A stretch of DNA of 64,000 bases from Marinicauda algicola (GTDB lineage: Bacteria; Pseudomonadota; Alphaproteobacteria; Caulobacterales; Maricaulaceae). The notes under the pieces were generated by a model that saw nothing but the letters and a program-made list of their open reading frames with translations, was not told the origin of the DNA and did no database searches. Positions 43,826 to 52,308 of the stretch are shown here, piece by piece. How positions within the stretch are numbered: the first letter of the stretch is position 1; each line of letters opens with the position of its first letter. A program made the position numbers and the translations under genes. The DNA lies in NCBI RefSeq assembly GCF_017161425.1, contig NZ_CP071057.1:3101501-3165500 (forward strand), read 5' to 3'.

Positions 43826-46800
43826 TGGATGACGACCAGCACAAGGGCCGTCCGCGCTCGATCAGCGGCAATCCCGGCTTTCCCGGAGCCGGCCTGATCG
43901 GCTGGTTCGTGCGCAACCCGGTCGCGGCGAACCTCCTGATGCTGCTGTTCCTGCTCGGCGGAGCCTTCACCGCGGCGACGATGCGCACCGAGGTCTTCCC
44001 GACCCTTTCCCCCGATGTCATCCAGGTCGCCGTGATCTATCCCGGCGCGACGCCCGAGGAGGTGGAGGAGTCCATCACCCGGCGCATCGAGGAGGCGGTG
44101 CTGGGGCTGGAGGGCGTCGACCGGGTGCGTTCGGTCGCCTCTGAGGGGCGCGGCACGGTGACGGTCGAGCTGCTCGACTTCGCCGATACGCAGACCGTCA
44201 AGGACGATGTCGAGACCGCGGTGGATTCCCTGCTCGACTTCCCGCCCGAAGACGCCGAGGAGCCGCAGGTGCGCGTGCCCCAGCCGAGCACGACCATCCT
44301 CACGCTCGCCCTGACCGGCCCGGTCACCGAACGGGCCCTGCGCGAGGCCGGCGAGCAGGCCGAGCGCGAGCTCCTGTCTCGCGGCGACGTGACCTCGGTG
44401 CGCCTGCGCGGGGTGCGCTCCTACGAGATCTCGATCGATGTCAGCGAGGAGGATCTGCGCCGCTACGCCCTCAGCTTCGACGAGGTCGCCGCCACCGTGC
44501 GCGCCTCCTCGATCGACCTGTCGGGCGGGGAGATGCGCACGCAGGGCGGGGAGATCCTGCTGCGCACCGACGCGCGCCGGGAAACCGGCGCGCAGTTCGC
44601 CGAGATCATCCTCCGCTCCAATCCGGACGGCACGCGCGTGCGTCTCGGCGACGTGGCTGAGATTTCCGACGGCTTCCAGGACGAGCCCCTCATCTCGCTG
44701 TTCGACGGCGAGCCCGCGGTCTTCGTGGACGTCATCACCCAGGGCAATGAGGACCTGCTCGCCGTACGCGCCGCCACGATGGCCTGGCTGCAGGAAACGA
44801 GCCTTCCCCCGGGGGTCCATGCCGAGGTCTCGACCGACGAGAGCGACGTGTTCGTGGACCGCATCTCGCTACTCGCGCGCAACGCGATCCTAGGGTTCAC
44901 GCTGGTCTTCCTGCTGCTGGTCCTCATGCTCGACCTGCGCCTGGCCTTCTGGGTCGCGATGGGCGTTCCGATCTCGTTTCTCGGCGGCTTCGCCCTGTTC
45001 GGCACGGTGGGCGTGACGCTCAACTTCATCACCACGTTCGGGCTGATCGTGGTGCTCGGCATCGTGGTGGACGACGCGATCGTGGTCGGGGAGAACACCG
45101 ACCGGGAGATGAGCAAGGGGCTGGCCGACGACAAGGCCGCGGTCGCCGGCGTGACCGGCGTCGCCGCGCCGGTCCTCGTCGGCGTGCTGACCACGATGGC
45201 CGCCTTCGGCCCGCTGATCTTCTCCGGCGGGGAGTTCGGCGAGATCGTGCGCCCGATCCCGATCGTGGTGATCTGCATCCTCGCGGTCTCCCTGGTCGAG
45301 GCGTTCCTCATCCTGCCCGCCCACCTCTCCCATGGCGGCAACTGGAGCCGGGGACCCCTGGCGCGGCTGCAGGACGCGGTCGCCGCGGGCCTTGCCCGCT
45401 TCTCCGACGGACCGCTCTACAGCTGGGCACGCTTTGCAGGGCGAATGCGCTATCTCGTCGCCGCGGCGGGGATCGCGATCATAGTCGGGGTGTTCAGCCT
45501 CGTGGCCACCGGCGTGGTGCGTTTCGTCTTCTTCCCCTCCATCGAGGCCGAGGACATCACCGCCGACCTGCGCCTGCCCGACGGCGCGCCCTTCGAGGCG
45601 ACCGAGCGGGCCACGCGCCAGCTCGTCGCCGCCGCCGAATCGCTCGCCGCCGAATACGAGGAGCAGGGCCAGCCCATCATCCGCTCGATCGCCACCGTGA
45701 TCGGCGGGCGCACCAGCCTGTTCGGCGGTCCGGGCACGACGCAGAACACGATCGTGGCGTCCAATCTCGCCCAGCTGCGCGTGCAGCTCGTCCCCGCGGC
45801 CGAGCGCACGATCTCGTCGAGCGAGATCGAACGGCTCTGGCGCGAGCGGGCGGGGCGCCTGCCCGGCGTGGAGCAGCTGACCATCGTCTCCTCGGCCGGC
45901 CCGCAGGATGCCGACATCGCCTACGAGATGTCCCACCCCGACGATGCCACGCTGGAGCGGGCCGCCGCGCGCCTCGCCGAGGAAGTGGCCCTGATCGAGG
46001 GGGTTCAGGAGATCGACGACGGCTTCGATCTCGGCAAGCGCCAGCTCAATTTCACGCTCACCCCCGCCGGGGAGGCGGCCGGGCTCAGGCCCGCCGACAT
46101 CGCCCGCCAGGTGCGCCAGTCCTTCTTCGGCGAGGAGGTGCAGCGCTTCCAGCGCGGATCGGACGAGGTGAAGGTCTATGTGCGCTATCCCGAGGCGCAG
46201 CGGAACGATCTCGCCCGGCTCGGCCAGTTCCGGGTGAGGACGCCGGACGGCGGCGCGATCCCGTTGAGCGTCGCGGCGGTCGTGACCGAGACGCGCGGCT
46301 ACACCGAGATCGAGCGCGTCGACGGGCGGCGGATCATCGAGCTCACCGCCGATGTCGACGAGGCGGTGATCACGCCGGGCAATGCGCGCGAGCGGGTCGA
46401 GGCCGAGATCCTGCCGCAACTCGTGCAGGATTTTCCGCGGCTCGACTGGCGCCTGGCCGGCGCGGGCCGCGAACAGCAGGAGGATTTCGCCAGCCTGCAA
46501 CGCGGCCTGATGGTCGCGGTGCTGATCATGTACGCGCTGCTCGCCACGCAGCTGCGCAGCTACATCCAGCCGGTCGTGATCCTGATCGCCGTGCCCTTCG
46601 GGGCGGCCGGGGCCGTGCTCGGCCATCTCCTGCTCGGCTACGATCTGTCCTTTCCCTCCATCTTCGGAGTCGTCGCGCTGTCCGGCGTCGTGGTGAACGC
46701 CTCCATCGTGCTGATCGACCGCTACAACCAGAATCTCGGGCTGGAGATGGATTTCCCCGAGGCGATCGCGGAAGCGACCGCGCGGCGCTTCAGGCCGGTC

Positions 46801-47088
46801 CTGATCACCACGCTGACGACCGCGCTCGGCCTGCTGCCGATCATCACCGAGACGAGCCCGCAGGCGCAGTTCCTGATCCCGATGGCGGTCAGCCTGGGGG
46901 CGGGGCTTCTGTTCGCCGCGACCCTCATCCTCTCCATGCTGCCCGCCTTCGTGCTGATCGTGGAGGACATCCGCGGGCGGTCGCGCGCCCGCGATGTCGC
47001 CGTGCGGGCCTATGGCGGGGAGATCGAGCCACGCGAATCAGGCGAGACTGACGCGGCAAGGTCGGGCCGGACCGGGCCATCCGGTTAA
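43825..47088 (+). CDS. RND-family efflux permease (second system, intact)
   Basis: A 1087-residue inner-membrane pump with the duplicated RND plan: helix 1 (NPVAANLLMLLFLLGGAF), a large periplasmic porter loop, helices 2-6, helix 7, a second loop and helices 8-12. The proton-relay acids are in helix 4 (GIVVDDAIVVGEN), and the second half has VVALSGVVVNASIVLIDRYN. The sequence resembles HAE1/MexW-like and metabolite-exporting pumps rather than heavy-metal CusA types. It forms a two-gene operon with the adaptor and is uninterrupted, unlike the RND pump at 30-33 kb. The substrate is unknown. Confidence 0.9.
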   Translation: MDDDQHKGRPRSISGNPGFPGAGLIGWFVRNPVAANLLMLLFLLGGAFTAATMRTEVFPTLSPDVIQVAVIYPGATPEEVEESITRRIEEAVLGLEGVDRVRSVASEGRGTVTVELLDFADTQTVKDDVETAVDSLLDFPPEDAEEPQVRVPQPSTTILTLALTGPVTERALREAGEQAERELLSRGDVTSVRLRGVRSYEISIDVSEEDLRRYALSFDEVAATVRASSIDLSGGEMRTQGGEILLRTDARRETGAQFAEIILRSNPDGTRVRLGDVAEISDGFQDEPLISLFDGEPAVFVDVITQGNEDLLAVRAATMAWLQETSLPPGVHAEVSTDESDVFVDRISLLARNAILGFTLVFLLLVLMLDLRLAFWVAMGVPISFLGGFALFGTVGVTLNFITTFGLIVVLGIVVDDAIVVGENTDREMSKGLADDKAAVAGVTGVAAPVLVGVLTTMAAFGPLIFSGGEFGEIVRPIPIVVICILAVSLVEAFLILPAHLSHGGNWSRGPLARLQDAVAAGLARFSDGPLYSWARFAGRMRYLVAAAGIAIIVGVFSLVATGVVRFVFFPSIEAEDITADLRLPDGAPFEATERATRQLVAAAESLAAEYEEQGQPIIRSIATVIGGRTSLFGGPGTTQNTIVASNLAQLRVQLVPAAERTISSSEIERLWRERAGRLPGVEQLTIVSSAGPQDADIAYEMSHPDDATLERAAARLAEEVALIEGVQEIDDGFDLGKRQLNFTLTPAGEAAGLRPADIARQVRQSFFGEEVQRFQRGSDEVKVYVRYPEAQRNDLARLGQFRVRTPDGGAIPLSVAAVVTETRGYTEIERVDGRRIIELTADVDEAVITPGNARERVEAEILPQLVQDFPRLDWRLAGAGREQQEDFASLQRGLMVAVLIMYALLATQLRSYIQPVVILIAVPFGAAGAVLGHLLLGYDLSFPSIFGVVALSGVVVNASIVLIDRYNQNLGLEMDFPEAIAEATARRFRPVLITTLTTALGLLPIITETSPQAQFLIPMAVSLGAGLLFAATLILSMLPAFVLIVEDIRGRSRARDVAVRAYGGEIEPRESGETDAARSGRTGPSG

Positions 47089-47175
47089 CGCGGCTTACAC
47101 GATTTGCCGGCCCTATGGCGTGACGAGAACGATGATTCTCCAGGGCGCCGATCGCCCGGCGGGAGACGGATTTCC

Positions 47176-47964
47176 ATGCATCAGATCTTGACGGACGAGC
47201 TCGCCATGGAGGCCTCGCGCTGGTCGCATGTCCTCCATGTCGACCTGCCCGAGATCGCCGGGCGCGAGCGCCTGGTCGAGCATGTCGACCGCTATGTCCA
47301 GCTCTATCTGCAAGCCTTCCCGCCGCTCAAGGCGCGCCACGCGCGGCTGGGCCCCGCCGTGTTCGCGCTCGATGCCGAGGCGATGAGCGCGCCGGCGCTC
47401 GATGCGGTGCGCAGCGACCTCGCGAGCCGGATCTTCGCCGAGGAGGAGGCCTGGCGGGTACGAATCGAGCCCCAGCCCGGCGCGCATCAGGCTGCCTACG
47501 AGCCGTATCGCGAGCCCGGGACGCATGAACGCGCACGGGAGTCGGCCGGTCCGGCGCAGGAGAGCGGGGAGGGCGATGTCGCCTCCGAGCTTGCGCGCTT
47601 CCGCGAAGACATGCGCGCGATCGCCGGGACGCTGACGGGCCACGAGGCATTGCGCGAGAGCGTGGAGCGCTTTCGCGGCGAGATCGACGAGCTGTGCGAG
47701 GCCTTCTCCGAGCGCGTCACCCACGCCGCCCACGCCATCGAGCACGCCGCCCGGCGCGTCGAGGCGAGCGCGGCGATGATCCCCGATCCCGACCGGCTCG
47801 AACTCGTGCTGACCCGCAACGAGGCCTCAGCGGCAATCCTGGAGCGCGGCGTGCGCCAGTCGCTGAGCCTCCTCCTGCAGGCGGTGGAGACGATGGCGGA
47901 AAAGGGCGCGCTGCCCCGGCGCGACCGGCTCTCGGGGCCGGACGAGGAGCGCCGGGCCGGCTGA
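47176..47964 (+). CDS. Hypothetical protein, helical/coiled-coil
   Basis: I do not recognise this 262-residue protein. It has no signal peptide or membrane segment. The N-terminal half (about 1-95) is mixed and alanine-rich, with HVLHVDLPEIAGRERLVEHV. A charged low-complexity linker (about 110-140) follows, then a long helix rich in Ala, Glu and Arg (about 140-245) with heptad-like repeats, likely a coiled coil (ERVTHAAHAIEHAARRVEA). GGGAGACGG lies before the ATG at 47176. It stands alone between the RND operon (87 bp upstream) and a small exported protein. The codon bias matches the surrounding genes, so I believe that it is real. A cytosolic scaffold or cell-envelope adaptor is only a guess. 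Confidence 0.6.
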   Translation: MHQILTDELAMEASRWSHVLHVDLPEIAGRERLVEHVDRYVQLYLQAFPPLKARHARLGPAVFALDAEAMSAPALDAVRSDLASRIFAEEEAWRVRIEPQPGAHQAAYEPYREPGTHERARESAGPAQESGEGDVASELARFREDMRAIAGTLTGHEALRESVERFRGEIDELCEAFSERVTHAAHAIEHAARRVEASAAMIPDPDRLELVLTRNEASAAILERGVRQSLSLLLQAVETMAEKGALPRRDRLSGPDEERRAG

Positions 47965-48028
47965 CGGCTTGTTCATTACAGGATGTTAATGTTAAACTCT
48001 CCCGGCAATTGGCGCTGGGGAGGCGCAT

Positions 48029-48229
48029 ATGCGTTACGTCTTGATTCTAATGGGCGTGGCTGCCCTGGGCGTGGGCGCACTCGTCTGCCCGCAGGCGGTG
48101 CGCAGCGAGGTGATCGCGGCGGTCTCGCCCGATCCCGCGCTGTCCGCCGAGATCGATTCCGCGATCCAGAGCCTGATCGAGCAGCTCGACCGGATGAGTC
48201 CGGAATTCGCTCCCGGCGGACGGATCTGA
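48029..48229 (+). CDS. Small hypothetical membrane-anchored or secreted protein
   Basis: A 66-residue protein starting MRYVLILMGVAALGVGALVC, a signal-peptide-like or single-helix N-terminus. A short acidic amphipathic helix follows (SAEIDSAIQSLIEQLDRM). GGGGAGG stands 6 bp before the ATG, which is the main support for it being a gene. It has no recognisable family. It is 64 bp after the hypothetical gene at 47176 and converges with the YeeE-type genes. Confidence 0.5.
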   Translation: MRYVLILMGVAALGVGALVCPQAVRSEVIAAVSPDPALSAEIDSAIQSLIEQLDRMSPEFAPGGRI

Positions 48230-48239
48230 GCCGGCCGCC

Positions 48240-48677
48240 TCAGGCGCGCCGGTTGCGCAGCAGGGGACCGGCCGTGCCCCAGCGGTAGAGCGCGATCGTT
48301 GCCAGCATGGCGGCGAGGAAGACGAACACCTGCGGCAGGGCGAGGCCGGCCGCGGTGATCGCCGGGCCCGGGCACAAGCCCGCCAGGCCCCAGCCGACGC
48401 CGAACAGCGCCGCGCCGCCCAGCAGGCGGGCGTCCAGGCGCGTCGCCGTCGGCAGCTGGAAGCGCATCTCGAAGACGGGCGCCTCCCGCCTGAGCACCAG
48501 GCGGTAGCCGATCGCGGTGACGGCGAGCGCGCTCGCCATCACCAGGGCGAGGCTCGGATCCCAGCTCCCCGCGAGATCGAGGAAGTTCAGCACCTTGGCC
48601 GGATTGATCATGCCGGAGACGGCAAGCCCCAGGCCGAACAGGAGGCCGGACAGGCCGGCCGACAGGATGGATCTCAT
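48240..48677 (-). CDS. YeeE/YedE-type membrane protein (DUF6691), second half-transporter
   Basis: A 145-residue protein with about four membrane helices. SGMINPAKVLNFLDLAGSWDPSL and GVGWGLAGLCPGPA are the conserved signatures of the DUF6691 partner, including the cysteine in LCPGPA. With its upstream neighbour it makes a split version of the TsuA/YeeE sulfur-compound transporter, thought to move thiosulfate or a related reduced sulfur species. It is 11 bp downstream of the other half and next to the sulfide-responsive regulator. Confidence 0.85.
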   Translation of the reverse strand: MRSILSAGLSGLLFGLGLAVSGMINPAKVLNFLDLAGSWDPSLALVMASALAVTAIGYRLVLRREAPVFEMRFQLPTATRLDARLLGGAALFGVGWGLAGLCPGPAITAAGLALPQVFVFLAAMLATIALYRWGTAGPLLRNRRA

Positions 48678-48688
48678 GGCAGGGTTCC

Positions 48689-49117
48689 TCAGAAGACGTG
48701 GCGAACGACAAACACGGTCGCGAAGCCGGTGGTCATGAACACGGCCGTGGCCGCGATCGAGCGCGGCGACAGGCGCGACATGCCGCAGACACCGTGCCCG
48801 GACGTGCAGCCCGAGCCCAGCTGGGTGCCGAGCCCGACGAGCGCGCCGCCGGCGATCAGCAGGGCGGTGTTGACGGGAAACTCGACCGCCGGCGCCTCGC
48901 CCGCGGCGAGCGTGTAGACCAGCGGGGCGAGCACCAGCCCGGCAATGAAGGCGGCGCGCCAGCCCCGGTCGGGCGTGGCCGGCCCGATCAGTCCGCCGGC
49001 AATGCCGGAAATCCCGGCGATGCGGCCGTTCAGGGCCATCAGCAGGACCGAGGCGAGCCCGATCAGCGCGCCGCCGGCGAGCGCGCTCCAGGGCGTGAAG
49101 GGTGTGGCGTATTCCAT
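48689..49117 (-). CDS. YeeE/YedE family transporter, first half
   Basis: A 142-residue protein with about four membrane helices. ISGIAGGLIG and the cysteine-bearing GSGCTSGHGVCGMSRLS are the hallmark of YeeE/YedE proteins; the cysteines relay sulfur through the pore. It diverges from the ArsR-type regulator across a promoter region containing an inverted repeat, so both arms are probably under one sulfide-sensing switch. Confidence 0.87.
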   Translation of the reverse strand: MEYATPFTPWSALAGGALIGLASVLLMALNGRIAGISGIAGGLIGPATPDRGWRAAFIAGLVLAPLVYTLAAGEAPAVEFPVNTALLIAGGALVGLGTQLGSGCTSGHGVCGMSRLSPRSIAATAVFMTTGFATVFVVRHVF

Positions 49118-49160
49118 CGCGACGCTCCGTTACTATGCGCCCATCCGCACATGTCGCGGA

Positions 49161-49194
49161 TTGACACTTGTCATTTATCGAAAATGATATATAT
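49161..49194. promoter_or_regulatory. Promoter with candidate BigR/SqrR operator
   Basis: TTGACA (49161-49166) is a consensus -35 element, followed by an unusually AT-rich -10 region (49185-49194). The inverted repeat TCATTT-N5-AAATGA (49171-49187) fills the spacer, an ideal site for an ArsR-type repressor. It serves the forward sulfide genes and may also affect the divergent YeeE pair. Confidence 0.6.
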
Positions 49195-49264
49195 AGAGAA
49201 AGAACGCAAGAGGCAATGCCCGTCGCACCGCCTCGCCCGAACCTGATATGGATACCTGCCAGGC

Positions 49265-49621
49265 ATGAAGCACGATCTCGATCTCAGCAAGGTACGCGAA
49301 CGCGCCGAGGAGGTGTCGGGTCTTCTCAAGATCCTGTCCCATCCCAACCGGCTCCTGGTCGCGTGCGAACTGATGGACGGCGAGCGCTCGGTGTCGCAGA
49401 TCGAGGCTGCGACCGGCGTCGCCCAGCCCAACCTCTCGCGCGACCTCGCGCGGCTGCGTGCCGAGGGTCTCGTCGTGACCCGGCGCCAGTCCAAGCAGAT
49501 TTTCTATCGCCTGAAGGACTCCCGGATGGAGGCGCTGATGCGCGCCATGTGCGAGGCCTTCGGCCCGAAGCCCAAGGCGGCAGGCCCCAATGCCGCCGAG
49601 ACCACGGAGACCCGAAAATGA
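49265..49621 (+). CDS. bigR: ArsR-family sulfide/persulfide-sensing repressor (BigR/SqrR-like)
   Basis: A 118-residue winged-helix repressor (helix-turn-helix around VSQIEAATGVAQPNLSRDLARL). It carries two cysteines, Cys34 (LLVACEL) and Cys96 (RAMCEAF), at the positions that form the tetrasulfide sensor in BigR and SqrR. When persulfides accumulate, they link and the protein leaves DNA. Its stop overlaps the start of the persulfide dioxygenase gene (ATGA), and SQR and transporter genes follow, which supports this function. The ATG at 49265 is preferred. Confidence 0.87.
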   Translation: MKHDLDLSKVRERAEEVSGLLKILSHPNRLLVACELMDGERSVSQIEAATGVAQPNLSRDLARLRAEGLVVTRRQSKQIFYRLKDSRMEALMRAMCEAFGPKPKAAGPNAAETTETRK

Positions 49622-50487
49622 CCCGCAAGCCCGACGTCAGAATGTTCTTCGACGAGCCGACCAACACCTTCTCCTACGTCGTCTCCGACCCGGAGACGAA
49701 GAAGGCGGCGATCGTCGACTCGGTGCTCAATTACGACCCGAAATCGGGCCGCACCTCCAAGCAGAGCGCCGACGAGATCATCGCCTTCGTGAAGGATCAG
49801 GGCTTCGACGTGGAGTGGATCCTCGAGACCCATGTCCACGCCGACCACCTTTCGGCTGCGCCCTATCTGAAGGAGCAGCTCGGCGGCAAGCTCGCGATCG
49901 GATCCAACATCAAGGTCGTCCAGGACGTGTTCGGCAAGGTGTTCAACGCCGGCACCGAGTTCCGCCGCGACGGCTCGCAGTTCGATCATCTGTTCGAGGA
50001 CGGCGAGACCTTCAGGCTCGGCGCGATCGAGGCGAAGGCCATCCACACGCCGGGCCACACCCCGGCCTGCATGACCTATGTCATCGGCGATGCCGGCTTC
50101 GTCGGCGACACGCTGTTCATGCCCGATTACGGCACGGCGCGCTGCGACTTCCCCGGCGGGGATGCGCGCACGCTCTACCGCTCGATCCAGAAGATCTTCG
50201 CCCTGCCCGAGGAGACGCGCCTGTTCATGTGCCACGACTACAAGGCGCCGGGGCGGGACTATTACGCCCACGAGACCACGGTCGGCGAGGAGAAGGCGCT
50301 CAACATCCACGTCCACCAGGGCGTGAGCGAGGACGCCTTCGTGAAGATGCGCACCGAGCGCGATGCGAAGCTGCAGATGCCGCAGCTGATCCTGCCGTCG
50401 GTCCAGGTCAACATGCGCGCCGGCCAGAAGCCGCCCGCCGAGGACAACGGCATCCATTATCTGAAGATCCCGCTCGACGCGCTGTAA
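49618..50487 (+). CDS. blh: Persulfide dioxygenase, metallo-beta-lactamase fold (Blh-type)
   Basis: A 289-residue ETHE1-like enzyme. The metal site is THVHADH (His72, His74, Asp76, His77), with HTPGHT (His147) and GDTLFMPDYGTARCDFPGG as the family's iron-binding region. It oxidises glutathione persulfide to sulfite, detoxifying sulfane sulfur made by SQR. The ATG at 49618 overlaps the ArsR stop; a much longer in-frame reading from 49168 would cover the regulator gene in another frame and was rejected. It is in the same operon as the DUF442-SQR fusion. Confidence 0.88.
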   Translation: MTRKPDVRMFFDEPTNTFSYVVSDPETKKAAIVDSVLNYDPKSGRTSKQSADEIIAFVKDQGFDVEWILETHVHADHLSAAPYLKEQLGGKLAIGSNIKVVQDVFGKVFNAGTEFRRDGSQFDHLFEDGETFRLGAIEAKAIHTPGHTPACMTYVIGDAGFVGDTLFMPDYGTARCDFPGGDARTLYRSIQKIFALPEETRLFMCHDYKAPGRDYYAHETTVGEEKALNIHVHQGVSEDAFVKMRTERDAKLQMPQLILPSVQVNMRAGQKPPAEDNGIHYLKIPLDAL

Positions 50488-50519
50488 GGCGCGGGGCGGC
50501 CTCCGGGGAGGTCACGGTC

Positions 50520-52262
50520 ATGGAACTCAAGCCGATTTCGCCTTTCTTCACGGCGAGCCCGCAGATCTCCGTCGCCGATGTCGGCACTGCGGCGAGCCAG
50601 GGCTTCAAGGCGATCATCAACAACCGGCCCGACGGCGAGAGCGACGACCAGCCCTCGTCGCAGGAGATCGCGGCCGCAGCGGCGGCGCAGGGTCTCGATT
50701 ACCGGCACATTCCCGTCGCCGGCGGACAGATCGGCGAGGCCGACATCGAGGCGATGGCCGACGCGCTCGACGCGCTCAACGGACCCGTGCTCGCCTATTG
50801 CCGGACCGGGACGCGCTCGGTGACCCTGTGGGCGCTCGTCGAGGCCCGTCACATGGACGCCGAAGCGCTGATCAGGGCCGCGGCGCGGGCCGGATACGAC
50901 ATATCCGGTCAGCGCGCGCGGCTCGCCGCGCGGCTGCGCACGCCGGCCAGGTCCGGCGAGGAGCCCGGCCGGCCCGGATCGGACGCGGCACGCTACGATG
51001 TCGTCGTCATCGGCGGCGGGGCGGGGGGAATCGCCGCCGCGGCGAGCCTCCTCAAGCGACGCCCCGGCACCTCCATCGCGCTCGTCGAGCCGAAGGAGGA
51101 GCACTACTACCAGCCCGGATGGACGCTGGTCGGCGGCGGGGTCTTCCGCCGCCAGGATACCGTAAGGCCCATGGCCCGGCTGATCCCGAAGGGCGTGAAC
51201 TGGATCCGGGCCGCTGCGGCGAGCTTCGAGCCGGAACGCCAGTGCGTGGTTCTGGAGGACGGTACGCGGCTCGCCTACGGCGTGCTCGTCGCCGCGCCCG
51301 GGCTGAAGCTCGACTGGGACAAGGTCGACGGCCTTCGCGCGACGCTCGGACGCAACGGGGTGACCTCCAACTACCAGTTCGATCTCGCGCCCTATACCTG
51401 GGAGCTCGTGCGGGGGCTGAAGTCGGGCACCGCGATCTTCACCCAGCCGCCGATGCCGATCAAATGCGCCGGCGCGCCGCAGAAGGCGATGTATCTCGCC
51501 TGCGACGCATGGCGGCGTGCGGGCGTGCTGGAAAATGTCGATGTCGAGTTCCGCAATGCGGGAGGCGTGCTGTTCGGCGTCGCCGACTACGTTCCGGCCC
51601 TGATGGACTATGTCGAGCGCTACGGCATCGATCTCGCGCTCAGTTCCAACCTCGTGGCCATCGACGGCCCGAACAGGACCGCGACCTTCCGCGCGATGAC
51701 CGGAGATCGCGAGGGCGAGCTGGTCGAGCGCAGGTTCGACATGATCCATGTCTGCCCGCCCCAGTGCGCGCCCGATTTCGTGCGGACCTCCCCGCTCGCG
51801 AACGATGCCGGCTGGATCGATGTCTCGCCCGAGACGCTCCAGCACACGCGCTACGGAAACGTCTTCGCGCTGGGCGACGCCTGTTCGGCGCCCAATGCCA
51901 AGACCGCTGCGGCCGTACGCGCACAGGCGCCGGTCGTGGCGGAGAACGCGATAGCCGTGCTCGAAGGGCGAAAGCCGCGCCGCGTCTATAACGGATACGG
52001 CTCCTGTCCGCTCACCGTGGAGCGGGGCAAGATCGTGCTCGCCGAGTTCGGCTATGGCGGCAAGCTGCTGCCCACATTCCCGCAGTGGCTCGTCGACGGC
52101 CGGCGTCCGACCCGTCTTGCCTGGATCCTGAAGGAGAAGATGCTGCCCTGGATCTATTTCGAGGCCCTGCTCAAGGGGCGCGAGTGGCTGATCCGGCCCG
52201 AGCGTCTCGCCCACAGCCCGGCCGGGTTCGAGGCGCAGGAGGCGCTGCCGACGGACCGCTGA
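50520..52262 (+). CDS. sqr: DUF442 phosphatase-like / sulfide:quinone oxidoreductase fusion
   Basis: A 580-residue two-domain protein. Residues 1-110 are a Blh-type (DUF442/TIGR01244) rhodanese-like phosphatase domain with CRTGTRS (Cys94-Ser100). After a linker, residues 158-580 are a FAD-dependent SQR: the dinucleotide fold is VVVIGGGAGGIAAA, with PIKCAGAPQKAMYLA and GDACSAPNAKTAAAVRAQ; several cysteines are available for the redox site. SQR oxidises H2S and passes electrons to quinone, making persulfide that the neighbouring dioxygenase consumes. Annotated genomes carry this fusion, so it is known. The start at 50520 follows GGGGAGG. Confidence 0.87.
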   Translation: MELKPISPFFTASPQISVADVGTAASQGFKAIINNRPDGESDDQPSSQEIAAAAAAQGLDYRHIPVAGGQIGEADIEAMADALDALNGPVLAYCRTGTRSVTLWALVEARHMDAEALIRAAARAGYDISGQRARLAARLRTPARSGEEPGRPGSDAARYDVVVIGGGAGGIAAAASLLKRRPGTSIALVEPKEEHYYQPGWTLVGGGVFRRQDTVRPMARLIPKGVNWIRAAAASFEPERQCVVLEDGTRLAYGVLVAAPGLKLDWDKVDGLRATLGRNGVTSNYQFDLAPYTWELVRGLKSGTAIFTQPPMPIKCAGAPQKAMYLACDAWRRAGVLENVDVEFRNAGGVLFGVADYVPALMDYVERYGIDLALSSNLVAIDGPNRTATFRAMTGDREGELVERRFDMIHVCPPQCAPDFVRTSPLANDAGWIDVSPETLQHTRYGNVFALGDACSAPNAKTAAAVRAQAPVVAENAIAVLEGRKPRRVYNGYGSCPLTVERGKIVLAEFGYGGKLLPTFPQWLVDGRRPTRLAWILKEKMLPWIYFEALLKGREWLIRPERLAHSPAGFEAQEALPTDR

Positions 52263-52308
52263 GCCAATCTGCACCTTCCTTCCAGCCCCGAAAGGCTTCG
52301 AGACCGAC

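Noticed and set aside
47086-47099. TTAA-N6-TTAC resembling a CtrA box before the hypothetical gene
   Set aside because: Spacing is six rather than seven and one half-site is altered. A similar TTAC-N6-TTAA before the small gene at 48029 was rejected for the same reason.
49168-49617. Upstream extension of the persulfide dioxygenase frame
   Set aside because: It runs through the promoter and the ArsR gene in another frame; family proteins start at 49618 and the ATGA overlap is natural.
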